From contig JAPFBL010000368.1 of NCBI GenBank assembly GCA_026182355.1, positions 1-64,000 of the forward strand: a DNA stretch of 64,000 bases, given 5' to 3'. The stretch is from Hermatobates lingyangjiaoensis. Lineage: Eukaryota; Arthropoda; Insecta; Hemiptera; Hermatobatidae. The position numbers and the translations under genes are program-made. The notes under the pieces were generated by a model. That model saw only the letters and a list, made by a program, of their open reading frames with translations. It did no database searches and was not told the origin of the DNA. Position 1 is the stretch's first letter; each line of letters opens with the position of its first letter. This document shows positions 21,449 to 32,328 of the stretch, one piece after another.

Positions 21449-21660
21449 ATGCAACATATGGTATTTGAGGAAACAGCACATGATTTGTTATTTGAATGTG
21501 AATGCTTGGCTCACAACAGGGTTTCAAGTTTAGTATTAAGACCTACAAATGACAAAATTTGCAAAAAAAAAACCTGTCTGGCTACTCATGAGTTTCTTAA
21601 GATCATCAACTCATCTAACAGAAAAGTAATGGAAAATGCAATATTCCCTCGAGGAATCAG
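21449..21660 (+). pseudogene. LINE ORF2 C-terminal fragment
   Basis: The frame starts with MQHMVFEETAHDLLFECECL and continues AHNR. The E-E-T-x-H-x-L-x-x-x-C-x-x-x-x spacing fits the half zinc knuckle at the end of RNase H-bearing I/R1/Jockey-type LINE polymerases, comparable to EEETPLHLLxDCQ in the 36400 copy. The first two cysteines are lost to decay or a frameshift upstream. The rest of the 137-codon frame is unremarkable. This is a fossil fragment of a different LINE lineage from those at 13745, 36400 and 42331. Confidence 0.55.
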
Positions 21661-23095
21661 CATTGGAGGGCTGACTTTTTTAGTTCTCAGCCCTCTACAA
21701 AAAAAAACCAAGATCGCTTACTTGCTTAGTGATATATCACTGTCATCACTGTTAATTCTTCGAGATAGTCTTAGTTTTATTCAAAGCGTACACCAATTTT
21801 TGGCTTTGTTACCAACCAAATGTTGGCTATGTTACAAACCCATATGTTACTGCGTGATTTAGTATTTTTTAATTGAGAATCACAAACACATTTGAATTTA
21901 AAATACAAAAAAGAAAAACTTATATTAATACAATTGTTAGTTAGGAATGAATGGGATTTCTTTAAAGTTATAAGATTGCGGTTGGAGAAGAAGTTCATAA
22001 TTTTGCTGGGAGTCGTTTTACAGGAGTTTATGGTGGAGGAGTTTAGGTGTTCTCTTGGTGGTGGCAGAACTGTTTCAGCTATCATTCACCCTAAGCCACT
22101 CTGAAATCCCTTAAGTACCATTCTCTTTAGCTCTGGTATATCCCTGTAATTTATATACCAGCAAAATCTACGCCCATTCAAAGAAATTTAGACAGGGCCT
22201 TTGAGAGGAAAAAGAAATATGCCGGAGCAAGGTCTTATCTGCTCCCCCTTCCAAATCTGGTCATATCTAGATAATTCAGTTGCACTATAGTATAATGATC
22301 TCAGTAATAAAGAATCTCATTAATGTCTGTGAATTTATAAAGTAAAATAAAACTGTTTAAATTTTATTAACATTATAATGACTTATAATTATGACGATTA
22401 ATAACTTCATCGACTTCTAAATACTCTTAGTAAGAAAGTTGATAAGCTTTATTTATAGTTTTTCCAAAAACTAAATAGAGTGACGGTGCTTTTTAAAACT
22501 ATAAAGACTAGAAAATTAGTATATATGTACCTATATTGCCCCAAAGCAACCAAAATGACTGCATTGTGAAAGGATAACTAATACTTAAAGGGATTTGTTT
22601 AAAATTAATTTATATTAATTATAGTCATAAAACAAATTATTAGTAAGTATGAACAATTAAAAAAATTACTTCACTACTTAGAATAAAATTCTAAAAAGCT
22701 CTGTCATTGTATACACAATTTTATTCTAATTGAAATTGAAAAACAGTCAAAATGACTTCCTTAGGCAAACTAGTGTTCATTCCCTTTCTTCTTTAATCCA
22801 ACAATAAAAAAAATTATGCATCATTAAATACCCATTTTAATTTTTAACTTTGATATTCATGTGTGCTTCCTAAACTCTTATGCGCTGCACCAACTGCACC
22901 CCATTCTTGTGGGGCCTGAATGCACATTGAACTATATATATGTATATATATATATATATATTAAGCCAACTTATCTGTCTGTCTTCATCAAACCTCTAAC
23001 AATTAAAATAATCCTAGTTTCCAAATTGACTAATTAAAAAAGAAATTGTTTGCCATTGGTTATCCTCCTAACTTTATTAATAGGAAGATATGGTA
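21661..23095. other. Non-coding DNA with a (TA)n tract
   Basis: A TA tract lies at 22936-22962. The overlapping small frames on both strands at 21.8-22.1 kb (70 and 102 codons) show no domain. I recognise no repeat copy. Confidence 0.5.
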
Positions 23096-23099
23096 TATT

Positions 23100-23245
23100 A
23101 CTCACTTCTATATTTCGACGATCGTCGTCATCACGAGACGAAGAGGCCCACAGAAAGGCAGAAAGAGTTTCCACTCTACCTTCCTGCGAGACTCTTCACC
23201 TCCTGATGACGGCGATCATCGAAATATAGAATTGAGTTATGCCTG
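23100..23245. repeat. Imperfect foldback with two diverged cores
   Basis: The left (minus-strand) core reads GTGATGA, C, GAC, GATC, GTC, GAAATAT at 23136-23112. The right (plus) core at 23202-23228 reads CCTGATGA, C, GGCGATCATC, GAAATATAG, with a poorer stem. Arms around CTCACTTCTATATTTCG and CGAAATATAGAATTGAGT pair imperfectly. It belongs to the GAAATAT group. A triplet of GTTGGACCGTA-like repeats follows at 23292-23333. Confidence 0.6.
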
Positions 23246-23289
23246 TTTCTATCTCTGTGTTAACTTTGTAACTCTTTTTTATTATTTAA

Positions 23290-23335
23290 AAGTCCGTTGG
23301 ACCGTATATTGGACCGTACGTTGGACCGTAAATAT
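23290..23335 (+). repeat. Short tandem repeat of a GGACCGTA unit
   Basis: TTGGACCGTATA, TTGGACCGTACG and TTGGACCGTAAA occur in tandem with a 16-bp-scale period. The open frame across them ends in three WTVYW/WTVRW-like repeats, which is a product of the repeat rather than a protein signal. Confidence 0.6.
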
Positions 23336-23418
23336 ATAAATACATATATAATTTATAATAATATATAAATAAAAATTTAAATGCATTAAAATTTTAATGT
23401 ATTAAAATAATAATAAAA

Positions 23419-25046
23419 ATCTGGAGTGGCCTACACTCTACTTTACTATAAGTAACTCAATGTCAAATTTCTTGAGTATATAAAACATAACGTATCATTT
23501 AAGCATAACATAAATATCTAAATGGGATATAATTATTAGCATTGCATTCGTGAGGTAGTACAGATAGTGATTGAAGGACATATCAATTTATAAGCTTATT
23601 TTTGTACATCACAAATAATTTATTATTTGCAAATAATTTCATTAGTATAACTACAGCAGTAATAACATTTTTGAAAAACCAATGTGAACATTTCTTGAAA
23701 CGAAATATTATCCTACAAGAGAACATGGCTATTGTTCAAATAGCCAGTAGATTTCTTACATCGTTTACTTGACATCCTTCTACATTGAATATTAATGTAA
23801 AATTTTCAAATTTGAAACAGTAAAATACCCTTTTTTTCTCTGAAAAACATCTTAAACAGCGAAGAAAATGTTGTTTTAAGCTGATTTGTTAATTAAAGAT
23901 GTACGATAATTACAGTTATTAATCTCTAAACGAAAGATTTATATTTTGAATTATCTTTTACATTTTTGGTTTTTAACAGAATTATTATACTGGGAATTTT
24001 ATGGCTTCTTAAGCCATAAATAATACGATCATTTTCCTTCCCCTTTGTCAAATAACATATAAACGAATTTTTTTTTAATGAGTGTTATCATTTACCTGCA
24101 CAATATTATTCCTCTTACATCTCTTATAAGTCAATAATATATTTTCATTTTTCCATTAGAAACATCAATGTTATCTCAGTGGATTTGCTCAAAAAATTTC
24201 TAAGTCAATGTAAACAATGTAAAAAAATACAAAAAATTCGACAAGTATAGCAGGTGATCTCTTAGTCTAGGATAAACAAAGAGTTTTTATATCGTTATTG
24301 CTCTTTCCCGTAATTGAAACTTCATGATTTTTTTTTATAAATTGCTAATTTTTTGTTCCATTTTTGGTCAAATTTTCATTATTTTTTAAAGAGCCGTTTA
24401 GCGTCAAAAAAACATTTTCTGAAATCACAAATCGTACTGTAACGCCCATTTAGCGAATGTAATATTAGAGAAAAATATCTCAACTCATTCTCCATATAAT
24501 GTTCTATTTATAGGCATAGTTTCATTCTTGTCCGTCAAACAGTATGGCTTGTATCGCTCTCACAAGGTTTGAGATTGAATTATAAGTCAAAATTTTTACA
24601 TTTTATTGAAAAAAAATATTTCCTGTTGTTTTAAAATTCTGAATATATTTTTCGTTTGTTGCATTTGAAACCTCAAAGATAATGTCAAAATTTCAAAACT
24701 CTAGGGTTATCAGTTTAGGAGAAATAAATGTTTAAAAAAAACGGTTTTTGGCAAAAAAAGTGACTTTCCCATCATGCATAATTCTTCCCAAACAATAGGG
24801 ATCTTCCTCCCTATGAGGCCCATTTTTGTGTAAAATATCAACTTGATCCATCAAAGATTCTGGACCGTAGCGTGGTAACAAGCAATGCTAACACACGCAC
24901 CCACCCACCCACCCACCCACACACACACAGACATCATCGTAAAAACGTCATAAAACGACTTCTGGGACCTCAAAACATGTAATTCCGTCAAAATCTCGAG
25001 ATCGAATTTTTTCACGATCACTATACTTTACTTGTAGTAAAGTAAT
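23419..25046 (+). mobile_element. Family-A element, near full length, non-autonomous
   Basis: The left end GTGGCCTACACTCTACTTTA then CTATAAGTAA, and the right end GATCACTATACTTTACTTGT then AGTAAAGTA, share a CTTTACT..AGTAAA core in inverted orientation. The 1.6-kb interior has no long ORF. Ordered landmarks are a GAGGTAGTACAGATAGTGAT block, ATTAGTATAACTACAGCAG, CATCATGCATAATTCTTCCC, and the (CCCA)n/(CACA)n tract at 24897-24927. The end block CGTCAAAATCTCGAGATCG is strongly conserved among copies. Related copies are at 26398, 44757, 60488 and 62598. I do not recognise the superfamily. Confidence 0.7.
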
Positions 25047-26397
25047 AAAAAATAATATGTACGTGTATATCTAAAAGTTTATATATATATATATATAAAC
25101 TATTAAAGAGTTATTATAGTGCTAATTACTCATATCGATTAAAATGATTTAATATTTTAATATAGTGTTGCAAAGTCAAGTAAAATAACAAATTTTTCTT
25201 AATTTTTTTTTATTTTCAATTTAGTTTGATATATAAATAGAACAAACACAATTATAAATATACTTTCCATTTTTCATTTAATTTCATGACAAAAAGAAAG
25301 CTGAAGCCTTTCTTTTCGCTACCGCTTTAGTGACAAATGACTTACTTCCTTTAAAAAAAAGGAAAACCAAGAGGGGAAACACTATTGATTTTCACCAGTT
25401 GATATTTTTTATCACTAATGGACTTTTACATTACTTTATCTATTTTTTATCATTTAACTAGTTAAATCTAATTTTACAGTTTATCCAATTTCATCAACAA
25501 TTTTATAAAAAAATAGTTTAAATATTTCTTTACTTATTTATGTAATTTTTATATGTAATAGAGTAATGCTAAATATTACTCACAATAATAATAACATAAT
25601 TAAATTTACTATTGTTATGATAAGTTAATACGATTTAAATTATTGTAAATTTAAGTTATGATAAATTAAAATCAAAAATAAATTAATAAAATATTGAACA
25701 ATGAAATATTCAGTCCCTTAAGAAATTAATAACTTAACAGTTACATGCCAAAATAAATAAACTTCATTTTAAATTTTGATATTAAAAAAATATCTTTTTA
25801 TTTTAAATAAAATAATAAATTCTAACATATTTATTTTAAATTCTTTCATTGAGTTTTAACATCACTAAAATAATTCAAACAATTAATAAATATGGGTGTC
25901 CAGAAAGAAAATTATTTGATTTATACTTGAAATATTATATAAAATATAAGTGCTAACTTCATTGAAACACATACAAAGTTGTGTTACTTATAAATAATAT
26001 TATGCAAACGTTTGGTTTGTTTAATATTAATTTACTATTTATATTTATAAATTGTTTTAATTATTTCTCATCAAACAATTTGTCAAGTACTTTACTAGTT
26101 TGTTATTAAAATAAAGCATAACTCTTTGATTGTTGTTTATAAGTTTAATATCTGATTTAATGTTTATTAACTATATTTTACAGAATTTTGTTTATTACAT
26201 ATTTGAAGTTGATGAATTGGTTATAAATGTTCATTCATTCCTTATCTAAAACTATTCATAGAGCTGTGTTGGTGAAGAATATTTTTTTTGTAGATTCCTC
26301 TCTATTTACATTGAATATCACTAAAAAGTTAAGATACAGGAAATGTAATAAGAATGACATGGATAACTTTCTACGAAATTGTAATTAACGATTGTTT
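25047..26397. other. AT-rich non-coding DNA, nothing recognised
   Basis: Apart from a TA tract at 25080-25096, I see no feature. Confidence 0.6.
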
Positions 26398-27115
26398 TTA
26401 CTTTACTAAGTAAAGTATAGTGTTCGTAAAAAAAAATCGATCTCGAGATTTTGACGGAATTATATGTTTTGAGGTCTTAGAAGTCGTTTTATGATGTTTT
26501 CTGGATGATGTCTGTGTGGGTGGGTGGGTGAGTATGTTAGCATTGCTTGTTACCACGCTACAGTCTTTGATGGATCAAGTTCATATTTTACACAAAAAAT
26601 AGACCCCAGTGTTTCCCAAACTTTTTGGAGTGACCGCCCCCTTGGGTCCATAAACCTATAACTCAACACCCTTGAATAATAAACAGATTCCTAGACTAAA
26701 AACCAAATGAGTAAAATTTTAATAATTAAATTAAAATAATTACTAATCGAATATTTATTTAGAATCCAATAGATGTATTGTTTCATAGCATATTTATGCA
26801 AAATCATTAATACACAATAAAAGAAACTTAGGTTAGAATATACTTTTAACATAAAAATTAATTATCAAAACAAATAATTTTAAGAAACTGTTTTCTAGAA
26901 GTTTACAAGTCGTGTTTTCACCTAAATTTAGAAATTATATTGCATGAATAATTTCAATTTATAGAAATAGAATCCCCGCTCTTTTTTGCATGACCGCCCC
27001 TCGATATCAAATCACCGCCCACTTTGGGAAACACTGGTGTAGATGATCCCTATTGTTTGGGAAGAATTATGCATGATGGGAAAGTCACTTTTTTTTTCCA
27101 AAAACCGGTGGAAAG
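26398..27115 (-). mobile_element. Family-A fragment interrupted by a hAT-type insert
   Basis: It begins with CTTTACTAAGTAAAGTATAG and ATCGATCTCGAGATTTTGAC, the conserved end block. It runs through GCTTGTTACCACGCTACAG and TTTGATGGATCAAGTT, is broken at 26607 by another element, and resumes at 27037 with GTGTAGATGATCCCTATTGT and AATTATGCATGATGGGAAAG. Compare the uninterrupted version at 60560-60625. It stops shortly after 27110. Confidence 0.75.
26607..27036. mobile_element. hAT-type non-autonomous element (430 bp)
   Basis: The ends are CAGTGTTTCCCAAACTTTTT and CACTTTGGGAAACACTG, inverted over 14 bp, with ACCGCCC boxes just inside both. CAGTG...CACTG ends with a CCCAAA core are typical of many animal hAT MITEs. 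The expected 8-bp target duplication is not clear (ATAGACCC on the left versus GTGTAGAT on the right), so the flanks have changed or the family assignment is wrong. It is nested in family A and is therefore younger than that copy. Confidence 0.75.
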
Positions 27116-27172
27116 TAGCCTCCTGAAAGGTTTCAGGAGGTTTGTTAAACAACAACCATTGTTGTTTAACCT
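27116..27172. repeat. Two adjacent short hairpins
   Basis: CCTCCTGAAAGGTTTCAGGAGG (written as arms CCTCCTGAAA and TTTCAGGAGG) is followed by GTTAAACAACAA and TTGTTGTTTAAC around CCA. Both are perfect. They sit at the point where family-A similarity ends. The open frame across them is incidental. Confidence 0.7.
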
Positions 27173-27229
27173 GTTGTTTGTCACACAACTAAAAAAGGAA
27201 TTTAAAAATAGAATAAGGTTATTATAACT

Positions 27230-27784
27230 GTTTTGACTGAAGAAAAGTACTATTAATTACATATGTGAGCTATTAAATTAAATGTAAGTCATTGTATTTA
27301 ATTATAAATACAATGACAATAAATGACATTGTCATTAATTAAATGACAATTAAATGACAAGTTTTACTTTCAATACACAAAAGTAAAGGAAATTTGACTT
27401 AATAGGTTAAAAAGAATAATATAATTTATGTTTAAATTCCTCTCATGGATGAATTTGCCACTCTTAGCATTAATAATAATTGTTTATGTAATAATATATT
27501 AATACTTTATTTCATCCTTGCACGTTACATGTAAGTAATTAGTTGAGAAAGAAAAGTTAAAATGTTTTTTAACAGTTAAATATATCATCAGAGAAATTAT
27601 TGTGTTGAAATAGTTTCATATTTAGAACTATTGAGACAGAGAGAGAGAAAAAAATTTTATTTTTGTCTCTTACCATTGAAAAACAATTTTATTCATAGTT
27701 TAAACATGGAAGTTTATAAATAATTTGATTTTATTCTTAACTCGGTTTAAATCCGTTAGAACCAAGCCTGAGAATATCAGATCT
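27230..27784. other. AT-rich non-coding DNA with local short repeats
   Basis: Overlapping ATGACAATTAAATGACAA-type repeats lie at 27305-27365. Nothing coding is seen. Confidence 0.5.
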
Positions 27785-28875
27785 TTGTATTATAAAACTC
27801 TGCTCTTCTTGTTTAAATGTTTGGATACCTGTTAATTTCAGTTTATGCTGGATCATTCAAATAAATATTAAAGAAAACAGTGAGTAATATATTACTTAGC
27901 AAACAATTGCATTAAAAATAAACAAGAATAAAATATAAATTCACTCAACATAAGTCAACTGAAATTAACTTCTCTAGATGTAAAATTCATTTCTGTTATA
28001 GAATAAACCTGAACTACTTATTTTCTGCTAAAGATCTTGGTCCAATTTTTGGAAATCTTATTGTTGTTTGGAAATGGTTTTTTATTTCACATATTTACTT
28101 TTAATTCTTGTTTTATATATATGAAACAAATTGTATTTATCCCAAATCGATCAGTTTTCCAGCTTCAAATCAAGGTTTCAAAGCTAATGTTTTTATTTAA
28201 AATTCGTATTTGGAATTTTCGCATTAAACAGAAGTATGAATTTCTGAAAGTACATATATATATATATAATACCATTACATTATAGGTTTAAAATGAATAA
28301 TTTTAGGAATATAAACTTGAACACAAATGTTATCTTAAATACGACTTTTTTTATGAATTTATTTTGCATGCACCATATATAATATTAAATGCTATTGAAT
28401 CTTAGTTTAATATTAAAATACATTACAGTACGATTACATTAAGCCATTAAATACGACTGTTCTATGGTAATATTGTTAAGACACATTCCTTTCATTAATG
28501 TTCAAAATTGTTATGCTGGGTCAAATAAATGGAGTATTTCAATTTACAGGTTTTGTTAGTTTTAAATATTTTTGATTGTCTATAAATAACTTGAATTGAT
28601 GTTTTATTTATTTATGCAATAAAATAAATGATATTTTTCACTTTTAGATGATTTTTCTTTTTATTAAATATACTTATTATGTATATATCTTGATTCATAT
28701 TAAGAATACTGTATCTAATGTTTGGACCATATAATAATCTTTGTTTTCATTGATTAATAACAAGAAATAGCAATAACAGTTATCCCTGTCAATCACATTC
28801 AGTGAATTTATTTTATTAACTGTTGCTATAATTTCTTAACACTGAGTGACACAAGGGGTCAAGGGGTTGTGCAGT
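27785..28875 (+). repeat. Family-D dispersed repeat (copy 2)
   Basis: It runs parallel to 10900-11890 with the same block order (AATATTAAAGAAAACAGTGA, TAGAATAAACCTGA, TCAGTTTTCCAGCTTCAAAT, ACAAGAAATAGCAATAACAG) and ends at ACACAAGGGGTCAAGGGGTT. The upstream part of copy 1 (10560-10900) is not found here, so this copy is shorter. A TA tract at 28255-28268 corresponds to a TA stretch near 11390 in copy 1. Confidence 0.75.
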
Positions 28876-28917
28876 ACTCTTTAAAAATATTTAAACTAAA
28901 TAAGGTTGTGTATTAAA

Positions 28918-28990
28918 AGATAGTGCGAGCAATTATTTTGCGATATTTATTCATTCTACAGTGAAAAACTAATGAAGTCTGCACATGAAC
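28918..28990 (+). repeat. Family-B fragment
   Basis: AGTGCGAGCAATTATTTTGC and the following GATATTTATTCATTCTACAG, TGAAAAACTAATGAAGTCTG match the start of the 34613 insertion (GTAGTGCAAATCAGTTATTA, GTACTCATTGTAGTG, AGAGCTAATGAAATGGTCT). It is truncated after the CACATG that replaces CCACATAT. Confidence 0.6.
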
Positions 28991-29820
28991 ATTTTTTCTT
29001 CTGTTAAACATCTTTATGTTTAACATATGCAAAATTAACTTTCAGCAGTATTATGCAAGCATTTATGACTTCCAATGTAGATTCAAAAAGGTAAAGTGAC
29101 TGCATTATAACCAATGTAGTAATAAGTCAGTAATAATTAACAAATAAAACTTTTTGGGCAAAAAGTTTTCCATTTTATCTATTTATGCAAAACAAATATC
29201 CGATTTTTCCATAAAATAGCTTTTTTATCATTTAAGAAAAAATAAACATATACAGAAGATACATGTGATACTAAGTGAAATATTTGTTGTTTGTGTAATT
29301 TTAAATCTCTCGAAATGGCTTTTTTTTTCATCTTAAACATTTAGAGAGTAGCAACAAATATCTTTTTAAAAAAAAAATATAAAAAACACCTTCTATTAAA
29401 GAGTTAAGCAAATTGAAAATTTAGTGCTCTATTTTTCAAGATAAATTACTTAGTTAAAATTTACGAGAATGTCTTCTTTTTTCTTTTCTTTTTTTTTTTT
29501 AAAAAAAAAACAAATATAAAACCCTCTACAACTCTTAACTGAATTTACTGAATTTAATATTTGACTGTAGAAAGAAATTCGCTCAGCGTAAGTGGTTTTA
29601 GATTTATGATACCAATTTGTAGTTGAAGATGCATTACTTTTCTTATTTTGAATGTTAAACATGTATCATCTACTTTTTTTTTTTTTGCTAATCTGACAAC
29701 TTATAAATACAATCAGATCAAAAAAAAACCGCAACAAACTTTAGTTCTACAGCATTTAAAACTATTGATTCTTTTTGTAACATCATTTTTTTATTTATTT
29801 CCATTACAGTTTGTTTAAAA

Positions 29821-29825
<5 letters not shown>
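28991..29825. other. AT-rich non-coding DNA with poly-T/poly-A runs
   Basis: Adjacent T- and A-runs at 29476-29510 form a simple A/T hairpin. I see no gene or repeat family. Confidence 0.5.
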
Positions 29826-29869
<44 letters not shown>

Positions 29870-29872
29870 TTC
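29826..29872. repeat. (TA)n microsatellite
   Basis: A long TA run lies immediately before a family-E foldback. Confidence 0.9.
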
Positions 29873-29959
29873 TGGTCCCTTGAGAAGTATACAAGGCAAC
29901 TAATTAATCGTAAATATTGTGTAATATTTAATCGAACCTGTTTAAATGAAGGAGTGCTA

Positions 29960-30225
29960 CCAAAATATACCAATATATATATTGATAAAAGTATCGACCA
30001 TGAAGTAGAAACAAAATAAAAGTTTATCAGGACTCGGACATGTTCAAATTGAACTTTCATCGCCAACGTTTCACTGCCTACTGCCTATACTTCTACACTG
30101 TACTTCTCTCTATGGAAAAGGTTTTAATTAAATAAAATCCGAAACGTTGGCAATGAAAGTTTAACTTTACCTGAATAACACCTTAATTTGGACAAAATAA
30201 ATGTTTATCAGAACGAATCCTGATA
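29960..30225. repeat. Family-E foldback
   Basis: The left part 30020-30072 (AGTTTATCAGGACTCGGACA ... TTTCATCGCCAACGTTTC) is the inverse of the right part 30150-30225 (CCGAAACGTTGGCAATGAAA ... ATGTTTATCAGAACGAATCC). A core-like GGTTTT ... AAATCC, GAAACG precedes the right arm at 30119-30155. The left edge GATAAAAGTATCGACCATGA matches the end motif at 53482. PLE-type terminal units are the best guess. Confidence 0.6.
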
Positions 30226-30320
30226 TATGTATATAATATCGAACTGATATATACCTATAATTATCCCATTATAACTATATAATATATTCATATACTAATC
30301 ATAATATATATATATTATAT

Positions 30321-30561
30321 ACTTTAACACAGAGAAAAGAACACAGAAAGACACTACAGAACTCACTTCGATATTTCGACATCCGTCGTCATCGGGAAGA
30401 AGTGCGAAGTACTCGCGTTGAGAAGCAAACTGCTACTGCTACTGTGTAGCAGTTTGCTTCTCAACGCGAGTACTTCGCACTTCTTCCCGATGACGACCGA
30501 TGTCGAAATATCGAAGTGAGTTCTGTAGTGTCTTTCTGTGTTCTTTTCTCTGTGTTAAAGT
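30321..30561. repeat. Near-perfect long foldback (116-bp arms)
   Basis: The arms 30321-30436 and 30446-30561 pair with a single mismatch that I can find (in CATCCGTCG versus the CATCGGTCG equivalent), around a 9-nt loop. Each arm holds a core. The plus-strand copy (30486-30510) reads CCGATGA, C, GAC, CGAT, GTC, GAAATATCG. The first C of CTGATGA is kept but T is replaced by C. TA-rich DNA lies on the left. The 68-codon open frame at the right edge is not a gene. Confidence 0.85.
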
Positions 30562-30652
30562 GTTTATTGTCCACACGGACCTTCCATTTTATTCAAAGTA
30601 TATATATATTTCACTTAATTAAACGAAACACGATCCAAACTGGACACAATAA

Positions 30653-30900
30653 GAGTTCGAAATTCAAGAAGAGTAACACACAGTGTAAGAAAACACACTT
30701 ACAGACTCAAATTTTCGGGTAATCCGTCTTCAGGAGAAAAGAGAAAGGGAGACCAAGCACGTTGAAGACGCAACGGCAAGTAACCCAACAACGTTCTTGG
30801 TCTCCCTTTCTCTTTTCTCCTGAAGACTGATTACCCGAAAAAGTGAGTCTGTAAGTGTGTTTCCTTACTCTGTGTGTTACTCTTCTTGAATTTTGAACTC
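30653..30900. repeat. Long foldback (111-bp arms), second family
   Basis: The arms 30653-30763 and 30790-30900 are inverted with a few mismatches. The left core (minus) reads CTGAAGA, C, GG, ATTAC, CC, GAAAAT. The right core (plus, 30817-30841) has CTGAAGA, C, TG, ATTAC, CC, GAAAAA, so one pair is weakened. The two frames overlapping here on opposite strands are shadows of the foldback. It starts 92 bp after the previous foldback. TATATATATT follows at 30902. Confidence 0.8.
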
Positions 30901-31044
30901 GTATATATATTACCTGATCTATCCAATGTTTCGAGGGAAACAATTAATTCCAACTCTAAAAAGAAATTATTTATAACGAAAACAATTTCAATTTTCTATA
31001 GGTTCGGCACACTTAAGTTTTTTTCCCATAAAGGAAATTAATAC

Positions 31045-31440
31045 AGAATGTAAATTATAATGTTAAATTATAACGTAAAGATAACTTGAAATGAGTCAGT
31101 TCTAAGTAAGGTACAAACATATCTGTATAGATATACAGGTATTTTTAAGTGCCTGATACTGTAGCAAGTAGGTATTGTTAGTTGATTTTAATTTCGTTTG
31201 CTTTTATCATAATTTCTCGCTTTAAAAAAGTGAGCCTTACCTACCCTCTAGAATAAAATCAAATTTGAGCTCAGTATCTAAAGCTGCAAAACGTAAAAGA
31301 AACTCCAGATTTAATGACAGTTATGGACTGTACTAATAATGATATTTTCTACTATTCTATAATTTGTTATAATTTGCAGGCATAGAGAAAATATTCTCTG
31401 ATTTTCGTTAAATACCTGTCAAAGACGAGTTCGTTAGTTT
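31045..31440 (+). repeat. Family-G repeat (copy 2)
   Basis: It starts with a decayed right inverted end (AACGTAAAGATAACTTGAAA, TCTGTATAGATATACAGG) and continues with TAAGTGCCTGATACTGTAGC, TAGAATAAAATCAAATTTGA, and GAGCTCAGTATCTAAAGCTG, matching 15845-16330. The left half of the family-G MITE is absent. Confidence 0.65.
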
Positions 31441-31703
31441 GTCGAGTATAAATTGCACCTATCCCTGTGTCAGGTAAATAGCTATTTTTTTTTATCTAGG
31501 AATATATCACAGTCAATTAAGTACTTCATATTTAAGACAGTGATGAAGACTGCCACAATGTATGAATGTCTGACCTGTTTTTAACCTACAAAAACTAACA
31601 GAAAGAGCCCTCTTAGTAACTGAAAACAAGTGAACACTTCTGATGTCTGAAAGAAATGAAAATTTCTGGCATACCAGTTCGATTCATTTAGCCTAATGAG
31701 AAG
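31441..31703. other. Non-coding DNA, nothing recognised
   Basis: No repeat unit or exon is recognised. Confidence 0.5.
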
Positions 31704-31940
31704 AGCCCAGATTAGCTCAGTGGTTAACGTACTTTCCTCTGAACTGGTTGGTCCAGGGTTCAATACTCACCTGGCTCTCGATTTATTTACAAGGGAGTTG
31801 AATAAATCTGAGTTCGTCGTCTCTCGGAGAGGACATTAAGCTGTCGTTCCCCAGCCAGTACGATGTCTGGTACTCTTTAAAGATCTCTACACTAAATACA
31901 CTTGATTTAGGCAAAATTTAGAACTCCCAAATTAGAATCA
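31704..31940 (+). mobile_element. tRNA-derived SINE, best-kept head
   Basis: The head shows an A-box-like TAGCTCAGTGG at 31713-31723 and a B-box-like GGTTCAATAC from 31757, with tRNA-like spacing. The body follows with CTCGATTTATTTACAAGGGA, CTCGGAGAGGACATTAAGCT, GTACGATGTCTGGTACTC, and TACACTTGATTTAGGCAAAA. No clean target duplication was found. Of all copies this one and 59374 are the likeliest to keep a pol III promoter. Confidence 0.85.
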
Positions 31941-32328
31941 TCGATCAAATAAAAAGACCGTAAACCCGCTATACTATGACCTTTTTAACCCGCTTTTGAA
32001 CGGTTTAAACAATAAAAAAAATTATCAAACTATAACTAATAGTCTAATGAGACTCCAACGTTTCCACATACATCTGTGGTGCTGGTCTAGTGTTATTAAT
32101 AAACAGGTCTTTACTTTAAGACAAACATTTTTTTTAGGAAGTTCTAAGAACAGTATTCACTTGATTTATATCTATACGGTTCTTCTTTAACCATCGCTCT
32201 GCATGAATATTCTGCATGAACTCAAATTCTCAATCACTTACAACATATTCAAAGGGATATCAGTCTAAAATCAATAAACCAGTTCACCGCACGACAGGTC
32301 ATAATGATCCTCGAAAATCCCAACCCAC

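Noticed and set aside
21777..22104. Overlapping ORFs on opposite strands (102 and 70 codons)
   Set aside because: They have no domain, no repeat match and mutually exclusive frames; chance frames are likely.
24897..24927. (CCCA)n/(CACA)n tract as a telomere-like repeat
   Set aside because: The same tract occurs at the same place in other family-A copies (inverse at about 26518), so it is part of the element.
29476..29510. T-run followed by A-run as a terminator or structured RNA
   Set aside because: It is a simple homopolymer pair, expected in AT-rich DNA; no gene lies upstream.
31704..31775. Functional tRNA gene
   Set aside because: A- and B-box-like sequences are present, but the sequence continues into the common SINE body and does not close into a cloverleaf acceptor stem.
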